Below are positions 8,299 to 17,413 of a stretch of DNA of 64,000 nt, one piece after another. The position numbers and the translations under genes are program-made. The stretch comes from Planktothrix agardhii NIES-204. GTDB taxonomy: Bacteria > Cyanobacteriota > Cyanobacteriia > Cyanobacteriales > Microcoleaceae. The notes below the pieces were generated by a model. The model worked only from the letters and a program-made list of their open reading frames with translations, had not been told where the DNA came from and ran no database searches. The stretch lies in NCBI GenBank assembly GCA_003609755.1, contig AP017991.1, positions 2,373,501-2,437,500 on the forward strand. Direction: 5' to 3'. Position 1 is the stretch's first letter. Each line of letters opens with the position of its first letter.

Positions 8299-8766
8299 AT
8301 GCCCAAGACTGTTGCTGAGGTGATGACCCCAAATCCAATCCTGGTTAAGCCAGAGATGCCACTCAGAGAAGCACTGCAACTGATGGTGGAAAGACATATT
8401 GGTTGTTTACCTGTGGTAAATGAATCCGGCCATTTGGTGGGTTTTATCTCGGGAACGGATTTGATGTGGCAAGAAAGCGGTGTGACTCCACCTACTTATA
8501 TTACTTTTCTTGACAGTATTATTTACCTGGAAAATTTTTCCCGGTATGAACAGGAATTGCATAAGGCATTAGGCCAAACTGTGGGAGAAGTGATGACTCC
8601 TGCCCCGATTATTACGATTACCCCTAATAAATCTTTATCCGATGCCGCCCGGTTATTGAATGAAAAGCGCATTCATCGTTTACCTGTGGTGGATGATTCC
8701 GGTAAGGTGATTGGTATTCTCACCTGTGGCGATATTCTGCGGGTGATGGCAATGGCAAAGAGTTAA
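8299..8766 (+). CDS. CBS-domain pair protein
   Basis: 155 aa from ATG 8299. Two CBS motifs fill the protein: V-A-E-V-M-T-P-N-P-I to about residue 62, then V-G-E-V-M-T-P-A-P-I to the end, each with the H-x-L-P-V-V signature. A tandem CBS (Bateman) module usually binds adenine nucleotides and senses energy charge. With no fused catalytic domain, this one would act on a partner protein. The frame stays open upstream to 8119, but those 60 residues lack CBS character, so I place the start at the ATG directly before P-K-T-V-A-E-V. Confidence 0.85.
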   Translation: MPKTVAEVMTPNPILVKPEMPLREALQLMVERHIGCLPVVNESGHLVGFISGTDLMWQESGVTPPTYITFLDSIIYLENFSRYEQELHKALGQTVGEVMTPAPIITITPNKSLSDAARLLNEKRIHRLPVVDDSGKVIGILTCGDILRVMAMAKS

Positions 8767-8946
8767 AATTTATCGGATTTTGTGAATAAAAACAAGGCTG
8801 GTCGGGACATTAGGTTTTGACCCTGGCTTGGTGTTCGTTTTTGCCAAGTTTTTAAAAAAATATTGATCTATTGAAGTCAAAAAATATGATATTATCCTGA
8901 TCATTTCAAAACCATTTAGAGCGTTCATTTCAAAACCTTAATTTTT

Positions 8947-9603
8947 ATGACAATTACCCCTGAATCTGTTGAGAAGTTGTTAAGTTCTAGTGATTTTGGC
9001 GATCGCTTGCGCGGTGTCAATCAACTCCGACAACTGCCCCCAGCGATCGCTTTTGAGTTAATTCAAGTCCCGATTAAAGATAGTAATAGTCGGGTACGAT
9101 ATGCGGCTATTAGTCAGATGGCAACTTTGGGGAAGCAGGATTTAGAAACCTCCTATCAAGTCCTGCATTATCACTTATTAAATGATCCTGAAATTGATGT
9201 GCAATCGGCGGCGGCGGATGGGTTAGGGGCGTTGAAACTTAAGGATGCCTTTGATGATTTACAAAACATCTATAATACTACACCAGAATGGTTACTTAAA
9301 CTGAGTATTGTGGCGGCGGTGGGAGTCATCGAAGAACCTCGCGCTTTTGAATTATTAGAAACAGCCCTTCAAGATGAAAATAGTTTAATTCAAACCATTG
9401 CTATTAGTGCATTAGGGGAATTAGGTGACAGGCGGGCAGTGCCTTTATTAGTTCCCTATGTGACCAATTCAGACTGGCAAATTCGCCATCGGGTCGCCCA
9501 AGCGTTAAGTCGTTTAGGGGGTAGCGAAGTTGAAACTATGTTAAAACAATTAGCGGAGGATGAAGTTGAGATTGTGGCTCAAGAAGCTAAGGCTAAAGTA
9601 TAA
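8947..9603 (+). CDS. nblB: HEAT-repeat protein, probable phycobilisome degradation protein NblB
   Basis: 218 aa made almost wholly of HEAT-like helix pairs (five or six, e.g. V-R-Y-A-A-I-S-Q-M-A-T-L-G and I-Q-T-I-A-I-S-A-L-G-E-L-G). Length and the N-terminus T-P-E-S-V-E-K-L-L-S-S-S-D-F-G match cyanobacterial NblB, related to phycocyanobilin lyase subunits of the CpcE type. NblB is needed for phycobilisome breakdown in nutrient starvation. The alternative is a generic lyase-like HEAT protein; no bilin-lyase partner lies nearby. A hairpin with a T run follows at 9631. Confidence 0.65.
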   Translation: MTITPESVEKLLSSSDFGDRLRGVNQLRQLPPAIAFELIQVPIKDSNSRVRYAAISQMATLGKQDLETSYQVLHYHLLNDPEIDVQSAAADGLGALKLKDAFDDLQNIYNTTPEWLLKLSIVAAVGVIEEPRAFELLETALQDENSLIQTIAISALGELGDRRAVPLLVPYVTNSDWQIRHRVAQALSRLGGSEVETMLKQLAEDEVEIVAQEAKAKV

Positions 9604-9630
9604 TAAATTTTTTCCCAACTCCAGTCGATA

Positions 9631-9654
9631 AACCAAGGGAAACTATTGGTTTTT
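9631..9654 (+). terminator. Rho-independent terminator after the HEAT-repeat gene
   Basis: AACCAA pairs with TTGGTT around a 9-nt loop and is followed by a T run. It lies 28 bp after the stop codon. Confidence 0.6.
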
Positions 9655-9687
9655 ACCTTTTCCCTTGTACTATAGCGCTACGCGCAA

Positions 9688-9708
9688 GGGAACAGGGAAC
9701 AGGGAACA
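9688..9708. repeat. GGGAACA tandem repeat
   Basis: Three direct copies of the heptamer GGGAACA lie between convergent genes. The word recurs in the GGGAACACCGG sequences at 49314 and 49369. Confidence 0.5.
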
Positions 9709-9795
9709 GTAAGAAGTGAAAGGGTTTCAGGATTTAGAAATGTCCTAACTGTAATGCGTAGTGCTATATTTTAATTTCTGCTTTTGTTAATTAGT

Positions 9796-11778
9796 TCAAT
9801 TAAAGTTACTACTTCTAATATTCCCTGAAGGAATAGACGCAATTAATTGACGGGTATAGGCTTGTTTGGGATAGCGATAAATTTCTTCGGCAGTTCCGGT
9901 TTCTTCGATTTTTCCTTGATTCATAACAATAATCCGATCGCTCATAAATTTAACCACACTTAAATCATGGGAAATAAAAATATAAGTTAGATTAAATTCC
10001 GATTGTAACTCTTTTAATAGGTTCAAAACCTGCGCCTGTACCGAAACATCTAGGGCGGAAACTGATTCATCACAAATAATAAATTTAGGGTTTAATGCTA
10101 AAGCTCTAGCAATACAAATCCGTTGTCTTTGTCCCCCGGAAAATTCATGGGGATAACGACGCATTAAATCAGGATTCAATCCAACTCTTTCTAATAAATA
10201 AGCCACGCGATCGCATTTTTCCTGAAAATTATCTCCCACTTGATGAATAATTAAAGGTTCCATGACCGCCTCGCCAATGCTGATTCTAGGGTCAAGGGAA
10301 CTAAACGGATCTTGAAATATAATCTGCATATTCCGCCGCACCCAACGCATTTTATGATTAAACTGTTGCTGATTTCGATAATTGTTAAATCCACTAAATA
10401 TAGCTGTTTGTAAATAAGGTGCGGTAATATCCTCACCTTCAAATAATACCTGACCACTCAAGGGTTTAATCAGTTGTAAAATTGCTCTGGCTAAGGTACT
10501 TTTTCCACAACCTGATTCTCCCACTAATCCCAAGGTTTCCCCTGGATAAACCTCAAAAGAAACATCATTAACCGCCATAAATAACCGTTTAGTTTGACCC
10601 AATACTCCGGGTATTTTAAAACCAACTCTTAAATTTTTAACGGATAAAAGTGTATTATCTGATGGAAGACTTGATAAAAAAGATTTAGAACTTAAAGCAA
10701 TATTAGAAATATTATTATAAATTTTATTAACTTCTGCTTGAGGTTTTTCTCGAATTTCTTTTTCCCCATTTTCCAAGGTAACAACCTCCATAAAATCCGC
10801 CACCGTTGGCAATCTTACCGCCGGGTTATCTAAGGTGGGACGACAGGCTAATAAACCTTTAGTATAGGGATTTTGAGGGGCTGTAAAAATTTGCTGAATA
10901 GTTCCTGATTCGACTATTTTTCCCTGGAACATTACCGCCACTTGGTCAGCAATTTGAGCAACAATTCCCAAATCATGGGTAATAAAAATCATCGCCATTC
11001 CCCGATATTCTTGTAACTCTTGAAGTAACTCTAATATTGTTGCTTGTACCGTCACATCTAAGGCCGTTGTCGGTTCATCCGCGATTAATAATATGGGGTT
11101 ACAAGAAATCGCCATAGCAATCATTACCCGTTGTAATTGTCCCCCGGATAATTCATGGGGATATCGATCTAACATAGCTCGTTTTTGAGCATTAACCTGT
11201 TGAATAACTTCTCTTTTTCTAGTGCGTTTATCTTGTAATTCCTGGGGAGAACGGGATGTTGCTTGATGGTTTTGTTCTTCTAATGCTTGCTGCATTAATT
11301 GATCATCACTTGGGAGTAATTTAACTTCCTGTAATAACGATGATGCTTTCCACATCGCCTGTTTAGGGGATATTTTTTGATGCTGAATAATAGCTTCTGC
11401 TAACTGAAACCCAATGGTAAATACGGGGTTCAGGGAGGTCATGGGTTCCTGAAAAATCATGGAAATTTGACCGCCGCGATAGGTTTGTTTTTGAGTTGAC
11501 GAAAGTTGTAATAAATTAACAGGTTGGGAATAGGGGTTATAGTCTTCAGATTCGGGAATTTGAAACCAAACTTCCCCGCTAACTTGAGTGGTTGCGGTCG
11601 AAAGTAACCCCATAATTGCTAATGCTGTCACGGATTTTCCTGAACCGGACTCGCCCACAATTCCCAGGGTTTGTCCCCGTCCAACCTGGAAGGAAATGTC
11701 ATCAACGGCGGTAAGCGTCCGTTCGTCGGTTTCAAACTCAACCCGCAGATTATTTACGTTCAGGACAGCATATTGCAT
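9796..11778 (-). CDS. Fused dipeptide/oligopeptide ABC transporter ATPase (two ATP-binding domains)
   Basis: 660 aa with two complete ABC cassettes, like a DppD-DppF or GsiA/YejF fusion. Walker A motifs are G-E-S-G-S-G-K-S (about 41-48) and G-E-S-G-C-G-K-S (about 420). Signatures are L-S-G-G-Q and F-S-G-G-Q, each followed by Walker B and the H-D-L switch. The region after the first cassette carries the oligopeptide-type C-terminal extension. It should power uptake of peptides, or nickel/glutathione-like substrates, through membrane subunits encoded elsewhere. The gene stands alone, with no permease or binding-protein gene beside it. Confidence 0.93.
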   Translation of the reverse strand: MQYAVLNVNNLRVEFETDERTLTAVDDISFQVGRGQTLGIVGESGSGKSVTALAIMGLLSTATTQVSGEVWFQIPESEDYNPYSQPVNLLQLSSTQKQTYRGGQISMIFQEPMTSLNPVFTIGFQLAEAIIQHQKISPKQAMWKASSLLQEVKLLPSDDQLMQQALEEQNHQATSRSPQELQDKRTRKREVIQQVNAQKRAMLDRYPHELSGGQLQRVMIAMAISCNPILLIADEPTTALDVTVQATILELLQELQEYRGMAMIFITHDLGIVAQIADQVAVMFQGKIVESGTIQQIFTAPQNPYTKGLLACRPTLDNPAVRLPTVADFMEVVTLENGEKEIREKPQAEVNKIYNNISNIALSSKSFLSSLPSDNTLLSVKNLRVGFKIPGVLGQTKRLFMAVNDVSFEVYPGETLGLVGESGCGKSTLARAILQLIKPLSGQVLFEGEDITAPYLQTAIFSGFNNYRNQQQFNHKMRWVRRNMQIIFQDPFSSLDPRISIGEAVMEPLIIHQVGDNFQEKCDRVAYLLERVGLNPDLMRRYPHEFSGGQRQRICIARALALNPKFIICDESVSALDVSVQAQVLNLLKELQSEFNLTYIFISHDLSVVKFMSDRIIVMNQGKIEETGTAEEIYRYPKQAYTRQLIASIPSGNIRSSNFN

Positions 11779-11890
11779 GGAAGTTACCCTTTTGATTAAT
11801 TGTATTCTTGAATCAATTATGATATAATATAGATAGGTTTTAAATGTTTGTCAAATTAACTCTTTCAATTTAGCTAGATAGGTTAGAGAC

Positions 11891-12493
11891 ATGATTAATT
11901 CTCTCAACATAGCTCGCTATTTTATTGTAAAAGCTTATCAGGATGGTATAGAAGCAGAAATGACAAATATGAAAGTACAAAAACTTTTATATTATGCACA
12001 AAGCTTATATTTAGCCCTCTATGATCAGCCTTTATTTGAAGAAGAAATTCAAGCTTGGCGTTATGGCCCTGTTTGTCCTCCTGCTTATCAATATTATAGT
12101 GAATTTGAAGCCAATCAACTCCCAATTCCTGATGCAGAAATTATCTTAGAAATTCCTGATGATCAGAAGTTAGTTTTAGAAGAAGTTTGGGATTATTTTG
12201 GCGGGTATCACGCCTATAGATTAAGTGGGATGACTCACCTAGAATTTCCTTGGAAAAAAGCGCGTCAGGGTTTATCCTCAGAAGCAAGATCAACTCAACC
12301 AATTTTGATTGAGGATATGAAAGCATTAGGATATCAAAAATTAGAGGTCATAGAACGAGATCATCCGGCTTATGAACCTGTAATGTATGAAGTTTTGAAA
12401 GATACTATAACTTCCGTAAATAATCAATCAGAACCTTCAAATCTTATTCATAAAGGAGAAGTGCGTGACTGGATTAACTCCCTTCTCAATTGA
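11891..12493 (+). CDS. Panacea (DUF4065) domain protein, antitoxin-like, no toxin seen
   Basis: 200 aa. The first 130 residues carry the DUF4065/SocA/Panacea pattern: M-K-V-Q-K-L-L-Y-Y-A-Q (about 28-38), then W-R-Y-G-P-V near 56-61, and a helical T-H-L-E-F-P-W-K-K-A segment. Panacea proteins often neutralise very different toxins encoded in the same operon. Here the 63-bp downstream gap and the 112-bp upstream gap hold no other gene, so no partner is visible. The next gene is a HicB-like antitoxin. Options are an orphan antitoxin, a phage-derived regulator, or partnership with the nearby restriction enzyme. The domain call is firm; the role is open. Confidence 0.8.
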   Translation: MINSLNIARYFIVKAYQDGIEAEMTNMKVQKLLYYAQSLYLALYDQPLFEEEIQAWRYGPVCPPAYQYYSEFEANQLPIPDAEIILEIPDDQKLVLEEVWDYFGGYHAYRLSGMTHLEFPWKKARQGLSSEARSTQPILIEDMKALGYQKLEVIERDHPAYEPVMYEVLKDTITSVNNQSEPSNLIHKGEVRDWINSLLN

Positions 12494-12556
12494 ATCTTCT
12501 TTGCGATCGCTAATTATCCTGAATTTGAATTAAACTCGTTATTAAGGAAACTTTAA

Positions 12557-12781
12557 ATGATGTTAACAGATTATATTTATGCAGGCATGAATCGGGCAAA
12601 ATATGAGATTTTAGATGATGGGATATTTTATGGAGAAATACCCGACTGTCAGGGAGTTTGGAGTAGTGGTAAAACCTTGGAAGAATGTCGAGAAAATTTA
12701 CAAGATGCGTTAGAAGGATGGATCATTTTAGGGTTACGTTTGGGTCATCAATTACCGATTTTAGAAAATATCAAGGTATGA
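12557..12781 (+). CDS. HicB-family antitoxin, orphan
   Basis: 74 aa with the compact HicB fold: A-K-Y-E-I-L-D-D-G-I-F-Y-G-E-I-P (about 14-29), G-V-W-S-S-G-K-T-L-E-E-C, then the helix L-Q-D-A-L-E-G-W-I. HicB normally neutralises the small HicA RNase through this fold. No HicA-like gene (about 60-80 aa with a G-S-H motif) is found in the 63 bp before or the 40 bp after, so it appears to have lost its toxin. It follows the Panacea gene in the same direction and faces the type IIG enzyme gene. The first two codons are both ATG. Confidence 0.85.
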   Translation: MMLTDYIYAGMNRAKYEILDDGIFYGEIPDCQGVWSSGKTLEECRENLQDALEGWIILGLRLGHQLPILENIKV

Positions 12782-12821
12782 TATAAGGTTAAGCGATCGC
12801 TTTCTATTATATCTTAATTCC

Positions 12822-15800
12822 CTAATCTGTTATCCCCTCAACTATTTTAATTTCTTCTTCTGTTAATCCATATAATTCATAAACCAGTTGATCGATTGTT
12901 GTTTCAATCTTTTTAACATCTTCCTCTTGAGGATTAAGACATTTTTGAACAAGGTTTTTTATGGCTTCACACTCTGATTGGCTGGCGGTGGGGATAGGGA
13001 AATATTTTATAAATATTGAGCTTGGCTCGTAGAAATCACCCTGTAATTTTGATAGTAAATGCTGAAACAAAAACCGCACTACGCTAGAGTTAAGAACTGC
13101 TAGTAGAAATTTATCATGGGTGGGAATAATAAATGCCTTCTGATTTGTGTAATAGCCTAATTCATCCCAAGCAAATTCATTACTCTTACAAATATTTGGA
13201 TAAATAATCTTAGATTGTTCAAATTCATTCCAGTAAATACAAGATCGCAATTCCCAAAAGAATTTACCCTGATCGCATCTTTTAATTAAGGCTTCCTTAA
13301 ATTTATTAAAATATTTAAAAATCGCAGGATATGTGTTATAAAAAATTTTTTCTGCTTCTTTTTCTGGTTGATCAGACCAAGGATGTTTTTTATTTTCAGA
13401 AGATTCAATTTTGATCAAATATTGATCAGCAAAACCAACTCGCCATCTTTTAACATCACGACCACGCAGCAAAGGTTTAATAACTTCCGCAGACGAAGAA
13501 TGTTCAGCGATTAATTTATCTCTTGTTTGGCGATCAATTATAAAAGCCTCATTAAAACCTGTTTTAATACCATAATAAAATTTACCGTTTACATATTCTC
13601 CTAACGGTGTACCAGTATTTTGCAGTTTCGCAAGCAAGTCCAATACCTGAGAAGATTCTAGTCGCCAACCATCAGATTTTAAGTTTCTCTGAGGAATTAT
13701 AAAACTATCCTGCTCTAAAACCGTCACAAATTGTGCAATATTTTGTTTTTTTGTTAGATCCCATGATAAAGCCTTTAATTCATTCGCGTCAGATTTCAAT
13801 TTACTTAAAGAGATAATGCTAGGATAAGCGATCGCTTCTTCAAAAACCGGAAAATCACCGAAATCTATTAAATTATAAATTGTTGTTTTATCTGTCAAAA
13901 GTTGACGTAACTTTTCACCATAACCTGCTCTCAAATATTTATTAGAGGAGATATAAATTAAATTACCTTTTGCTTTTAATATATGTAAACCCAACTCATA
14001 AAAGTAAACAAATATATCACTAACACCTGTATAACATTGATAATTTTTCTGTAAAATTGCCTTAAATTCCTTAATTTCTTCTTGTCGAATATAAGGAGGA
14101 TTTCCAATCACAACATCAAAACCGATAAAATTACCATCATCATCCAAAATTTCAGGAAACTCAAACCGCCATTCAAAGGCATTTTCATAAATTTTACCAC
14201 TTTCGATTTCTTCAATTTCCACCCTTAACTTATCAATCTCATTATTTAACTTAATAACTTTCTTCTCCCGCGCTTTTTGTTCGGTTTTGGTTTCCTCAAA
14301 GAGCGAAAGTTGATTCTCTAAATTATAAACTTCCCCCTCTAACTGTCTTAACTTCGTTTTCTTGGGGTCAATTCCTTGAAGTGTGGTTTTGAAATTACTT
14401 TTAATACTATTAATTAACCTTTCCATATCCCGCTTTTGCTGTTTATTCTCCGCATGGCGATAGGTCTGGACAGCGTTTTGATAGGTTTCTATATCAATAC
14501 CACTTTTCTTTAATGCTGGTTTTAAATCCGCATCCAAGGGAAAACGACTAATTAAAGAGTTACCGCACTTGATATTAATATCAATATTCGGGAGGGTTTC
14601 CAATTCCGTGTAATTACTATCCGCTTTATAATAGGCATTTTTTAGCAATTCTATCCATAACCGTAACCGACAAATTTTAACCGAGTTGGGGTTAATATCC
14701 ACACCCAATAAACAATTTTCGATAATCGTTTGCTTTTCGTGAAATAGGGTTTCTTGGATGCGTTGACTTTCTGAGTTTTTCGGGGTATAGGTAAAGGGTT
14801 GATGATCTTCGTCTGTTATGATTAATTCATCATTTTCTACAACAATTTGATATTCTTTTAATCGTTTTCCAGTTTGATCCTGTAAAATTTTCAGATCATT
14901 TTTAATCGCAATTATTTCATTCAACGCCGACACTAAAAAATGTCCCGAACCCACCGCCGGATCACAAATTTTTAGACTATTAATAATTCGATTTGCTTCC
15001 GTTCTATCTTCTATTTTATCATATAAATCATTAAGAGTTTGACAATTCCAACCTTTAATATCATTGAATTTCTGGACAACCGCTTTCCGCAAAGTTTCTC
15101 GACACATATACATGGTAATAAAACCAGGGGTAAAATATGACCCATCTTTATAACCATTAATTTTCTCAAAAATTAGTCCTAAAACCGAAGCGTTAATTAG
15201 GGTTTTCTGATCTTCCTGAATTCCTTCTGACCCTTCGCTACTAAAATCATAAGCATCGAGAAACTCAAATAAATATTGTAGGGTATTCAGTTCTCCGGTG
15301 CGTTTATTTCCGTTAGCATCTTTTAAAACAGTTGATGATAAAATCGGGAGTTTTTCGGTTCTCAGGTTACTAATAACTAGGGTTTGATGTTCGAGTTCGG
15401 TAGGTTCAAATAGGGAACTATTCAGATAGGGAACATTAGCAAAAATCTTTTTTACATCGGGTTTTCTCTCACTAGATTTAACGGCTAATACTTGGAAAAA
15501 TAACCGATCCAAATCATCAAAATTATGAATTTTATCTAAATTTAGAAAGGCAAAATTGCGATCGCCTTTATGGTAAGTTATTAATTGAGATTCTAATAAT
15601 TTTAAGAATAAAATTCGGTTTATCCAAGTAATTGATAATTCTAAAGCAATATTAAAAACCTGTTCGGGTGCAGTTTCTCCAAATTGTTCGGGTTTTTCCA
15701 GTCGGGAAATTTTATCTAAACTATCGAGTTGTAAAATAGCATTTTCCAGCAGTGAAGCTGGATTTCTTTGTGCTTCTAGTTGACGTTTGATCAGTTTTTT

Positions 15801-16604
15801 ATTCTTTTCTTTGGTTTCCGTTAAACCGATAAGATAGAGTAATTCACTATAAAAGCCTTTATCTAGGGTATTACTATCATTAGCGGTCGGTAATTTTAAT
15901 AAATGTTGCGGGGAAAGTAACTTAAATAAAGCGATCAGTTTTTCATCATTTTCGGGGTTATCATCTCTAACAAATGTTTCATAGTCTTGAATATTAAAAT
16001 AAGTGAATTGTAGTTCATTTTTTATCTTTTCAATAGCATGTTTAGCAATTTCTTTATAGAAAAAATCGGTGGTTTTACCCGTTAAGCGTCCGGCTGTAAA
16101 ATCTTCAAATTGTTGAATTAATTGTTTATTCTCACAAAAATATTTTTCAAAAATCTGGGCATCAAAAATAAACCATTCATTAATATTAGTAGCAATTAAA
16201 TGTTTAATTTCTAGGTTATTATTGGTAATTCGTTCTCTCAAAAAATATAAAACTAACTCTTGTAAGGCTTTAGCATTCAGGTTTTCAACCTTAACCATTT
16301 CTGCTTTATTTTTGGGTTTCTTGACTTCCAGAATAACACCCACACTGCTTTTAGAATCTTTTTGATTGTGAATAACTAGATCGTTACGTTCTCTGGTATT
16401 AATAAAATAATTAGGGCTATAATAGGTATTTTTCAGGAAATCAGCCATCAAATTTTTATGAAATTCTTCTGATTCCTTTTCATTGATATGCTCTAGGAGA
16501 TTAATCAAGTTAGTCTTGAATTGTTCAATGTTGCTGCGGCTGACTTTGACTTTCAGAAATGCTTTATTTAATGCTTCTCTCGGTTGTCTTTGGTTATTGT
16601 TCAT
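12822..16604 (-). CDS. Type IIG (Eco57I-like) restriction-modification enzyme
   Basis: A 1260-aa single-chain enzyme. The N-terminal nuclease has D75 and E93-V-K95, the PD-(D/E)XK pattern. A helical connector follows, then an N6-adenine methyltransferase with D-P-A-V-G-S-G-H-F-L at about 548-557 and N-P-P-Y at 835-838. A charged coiled coil (about 735-790) interrupts the methylase, and the C-terminal 250 residues resemble a TaqI-type target-recognition domain. Such enzymes cut a set distance from the site they methylate. ATG 16604 is preferred over a TTG 12 bp upstream. No separate specificity or modification gene is present, as expected for this class. It looks intact. Confidence 0.9.
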   Translation of the reverse strand: MNNNQRQPREALNKAFLKVKVSRSNIEQFKTNLINLLEHINEKESEEFHKNLMADFLKNTYYSPNYFINTRERNDLVIHNQKDSKSSVGVILEVKKPKNKAEMVKVENLNAKALQELVLYFLRERITNNNLEIKHLIATNINEWFIFDAQIFEKYFCENKQLIQQFEDFTAGRLTGKTTDFFYKEIAKHAIEKIKNELQFTYFNIQDYETFVRDDNPENDEKLIALFKLLSPQHLLKLPTANDSNTLDKGFYSELLYLIGLTETKEKNKKLIKRQLEAQRNPASLLENAILQLDSLDKISRLEKPEQFGETAPEQVFNIALELSITWINRILFLKLLESQLITYHKGDRNFAFLNLDKIHNFDDLDRLFFQVLAVKSSERKPDVKKIFANVPYLNSSLFEPTELEHQTLVISNLRTEKLPILSSTVLKDANGNKRTGELNTLQYLFEFLDAYDFSSEGSEGIQEDQKTLINASVLGLIFEKINGYKDGSYFTPGFITMYMCRETLRKAVVQKFNDIKGWNCQTLNDLYDKIEDRTEANRIINSLKICDPAVGSGHFLVSALNEIIAIKNDLKILQDQTGKRLKEYQIVVENDELIITDEDHQPFTYTPKNSESQRIQETLFHEKQTIIENCLLGVDINPNSVKICRLRLWIELLKNAYYKADSNYTELETLPNIDINIKCGNSLISRFPLDADLKPALKKSGIDIETYQNAVQTYRHAENKQQKRDMERLINSIKSNFKTTLQGIDPKKTKLRQLEGEVYNLENQLSLFEETKTEQKAREKKVIKLNNEIDKLRVEIEEIESGKIYENAFEWRFEFPEILDDDGNFIGFDVVIGNPPYIRQEEIKEFKAILQKNYQCYTGVSDIFVYFYELGLHILKAKGNLIYISSNKYLRAGYGEKLRQLLTDKTTIYNLIDFGDFPVFEEAIAYPSIISLSKLKSDANELKALSWDLTKKQNIAQFVTVLEQDSFIIPQRNLKSDGWRLESSQVLDLLAKLQNTGTPLGEYVNGKFYYGIKTGFNEAFIIDRQTRDKLIAEHSSSAEVIKPLLRGRDVKRWRVGFADQYLIKIESSENKKHPWSDQPEKEAEKIFYNTYPAIFKYFNKFKEALIKRCDQGKFFWELRSCIYWNEFEQSKIIYPNICKSNEFAWDELGYYTNQKAFIIPTHDKFLLAVLNSSVVRFLFQHLLSKLQGDFYEPSSIFIKYFPIPTASQSECEAIKNLVQKCLNPQEEDVKKIETTIDQLVYELYGLTEEEIKIVEGITD

Positions 16605-16680
16605 GATCAGCAACAAAGTTACTCAACTATCTATATATAGCAGGGAATGGGAAACACCGGAACAGGCCCCCAAACCCCCA

Positions 16681-16861
16681 GGGCTGTTTCATTCTCTAGG
16701 AAAAACTGTGTGACCTCTCCCCGAACCCCTTTTGATGGGGAGAGGGGGGACTAATTATTACTATTAAACATAAAAAATTATTTATTACTCCCCCTTCCCT
16801 AGTAGGGAAGGGGGTTGGGGGGTTAGGTCTTAGGGGTTGGCAATGGAAAATGAAACAGCCC
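16681..16861. repeat. MITE-like inverted-repeat element, 181 bp
   Basis: The ends are a perfect 13-bp inverted repeat, GGGCTGTTTCATT at 16681 and AATGAAACAGCCC ending at 16861. Just inside, GACCTCTCCCCGAACCCC and its near-complement GGGGTTGGGGGGTTAGGTC extend the symmetry, and a further CCCTTCCCTAGTAGGGAAGGG hairpin lies in the right half. No transposase is encoded. Size and terminal symmetry suggest a MITE or a long RNA hairpin. Confidence 0.6.
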
Positions 16862-16925
16862 AGGGCCGTCCACCCACACAATGTAACGAAATATTACAAA
16901 AATGCCGTTATAGAGGTATAACGTC

Positions 16926-16954
16926 TTGACATCTGGAAAAAGGTTCGTTATCTT
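16926..16954 (+). promoter_or_regulatory. Consensus sigma-70-type promoter of the RHH-ycf46 operon
   Basis: TTGACA (16926-16931), a 17-bp spacer and TATCTT (16949-16954). Initiation would fall near 16961, about 29 bp before ATG 16990. It is one of the best promoter matches in the window. Confidence 0.7.
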
Positions 16955-16962
16955 GAGACACA

Positions 16963-16972
16963 TACCCGGGTA
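16963..16972. promoter_or_regulatory. Operator-like palindrome TACCCGGGTA
   Basis: A perfect 10-bp palindrome immediately downstream of the predicted start of transcription and 17 bp before the RHH gene. RHH proteins bind such short palindromes, so autoregulation is possible. This is inference. Confidence 0.4.
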
Positions 16973-16989
16973 CACAAGTTCACAGTCTT

Positions 16990-17340
16990 ATGCAAAATAA
17001 GCAAAAAGTCACTTTATATATTCCGCCGGAACTGCATCGCAAATTAAAAATAAAAGCGGCAGTTGAATCAGAGCCGATGTCATCCATTGCTGAACGGGCG
17101 ATTGTTTTTTACCTGAACAATTCCGAGTTAGTCGATGAAGTGGAGGCATCCTATGGACAAGCCCATCGGGTTTACTCCTGTCCAGACTGTTCCAGTTCCA
17201 TCATCCTCAAGGAAGGGGAATTGACCTCCCTGAGAGAGCAACCCAGCATCCTATCCGATGACGAACTACCAGTCGGGTCTGTAAGAGAGATGGAATCTAG
17301 CACAGCCCAATCAGGAGAGGAAAAACTGGTTCCCTGCTAA
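16990..17340 (+). CDS. Ribbon-helix-helix-like protein with CxxC tail
   Basis: 116 aa. The N-terminal 45 residues look like a ribbon-helix-helix DNA-binding unit: strand K-V-T-L-Y-I-P, then helices from P-E-L-H-R-K-L-K-I-K-A-A and M-S-S-I-A-E-R-A-I. The second half has one C-P-D-C pair near 69-72 and an acidic, disordered tail. It is the first gene of an apparent operon with ycf46, 73 bp downstream. A short palindrome between promoter and start codon may be its own operator. The single CxxC could form half of a zinc site in a dimer. I cannot assign targets beyond this. Confidence 0.7.
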   Translation: MQNKQKVTLYIPPELHRKLKIKAAVESEPMSSIAERAIVFYLNNSELVDEVEASYGQAHRVYSCPDCSSSIILKEGELTSLREQPSILSDDELPVGSVREMESSTAQSGEEKLVPC

Positions 17341-17413
17341 ATCCCTAGCTTCATCGGAGGTTAGGACTAGCAAATTCTGTAAACGTTAAACCGTCTCTAT
17401 TGGATCGAGGACT

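Larger units (their letters stand above)
16617..16989. other. Gene-free region with palindromic element, promoter and operator-like palindrome
   Basis: 373 bp between divergent genes. 16636-16680 shares the TATAGCAGGGAA / ACACCGGAACAG / CCCCCAAACCCCC words with 49309-49347. A MITE-like inverted repeat (16681-16861), a consensus promoter (16926-16954) and a 10-bp palindrome (16963-16972) follow; each is listed separately. Confidence 0.6.

Noticed and set aside
9796-11778. Two separate ABC ATPase genes
   Set aside because: One continuous frame spans both cassettes with no stop or start between, so it is a true fusion.
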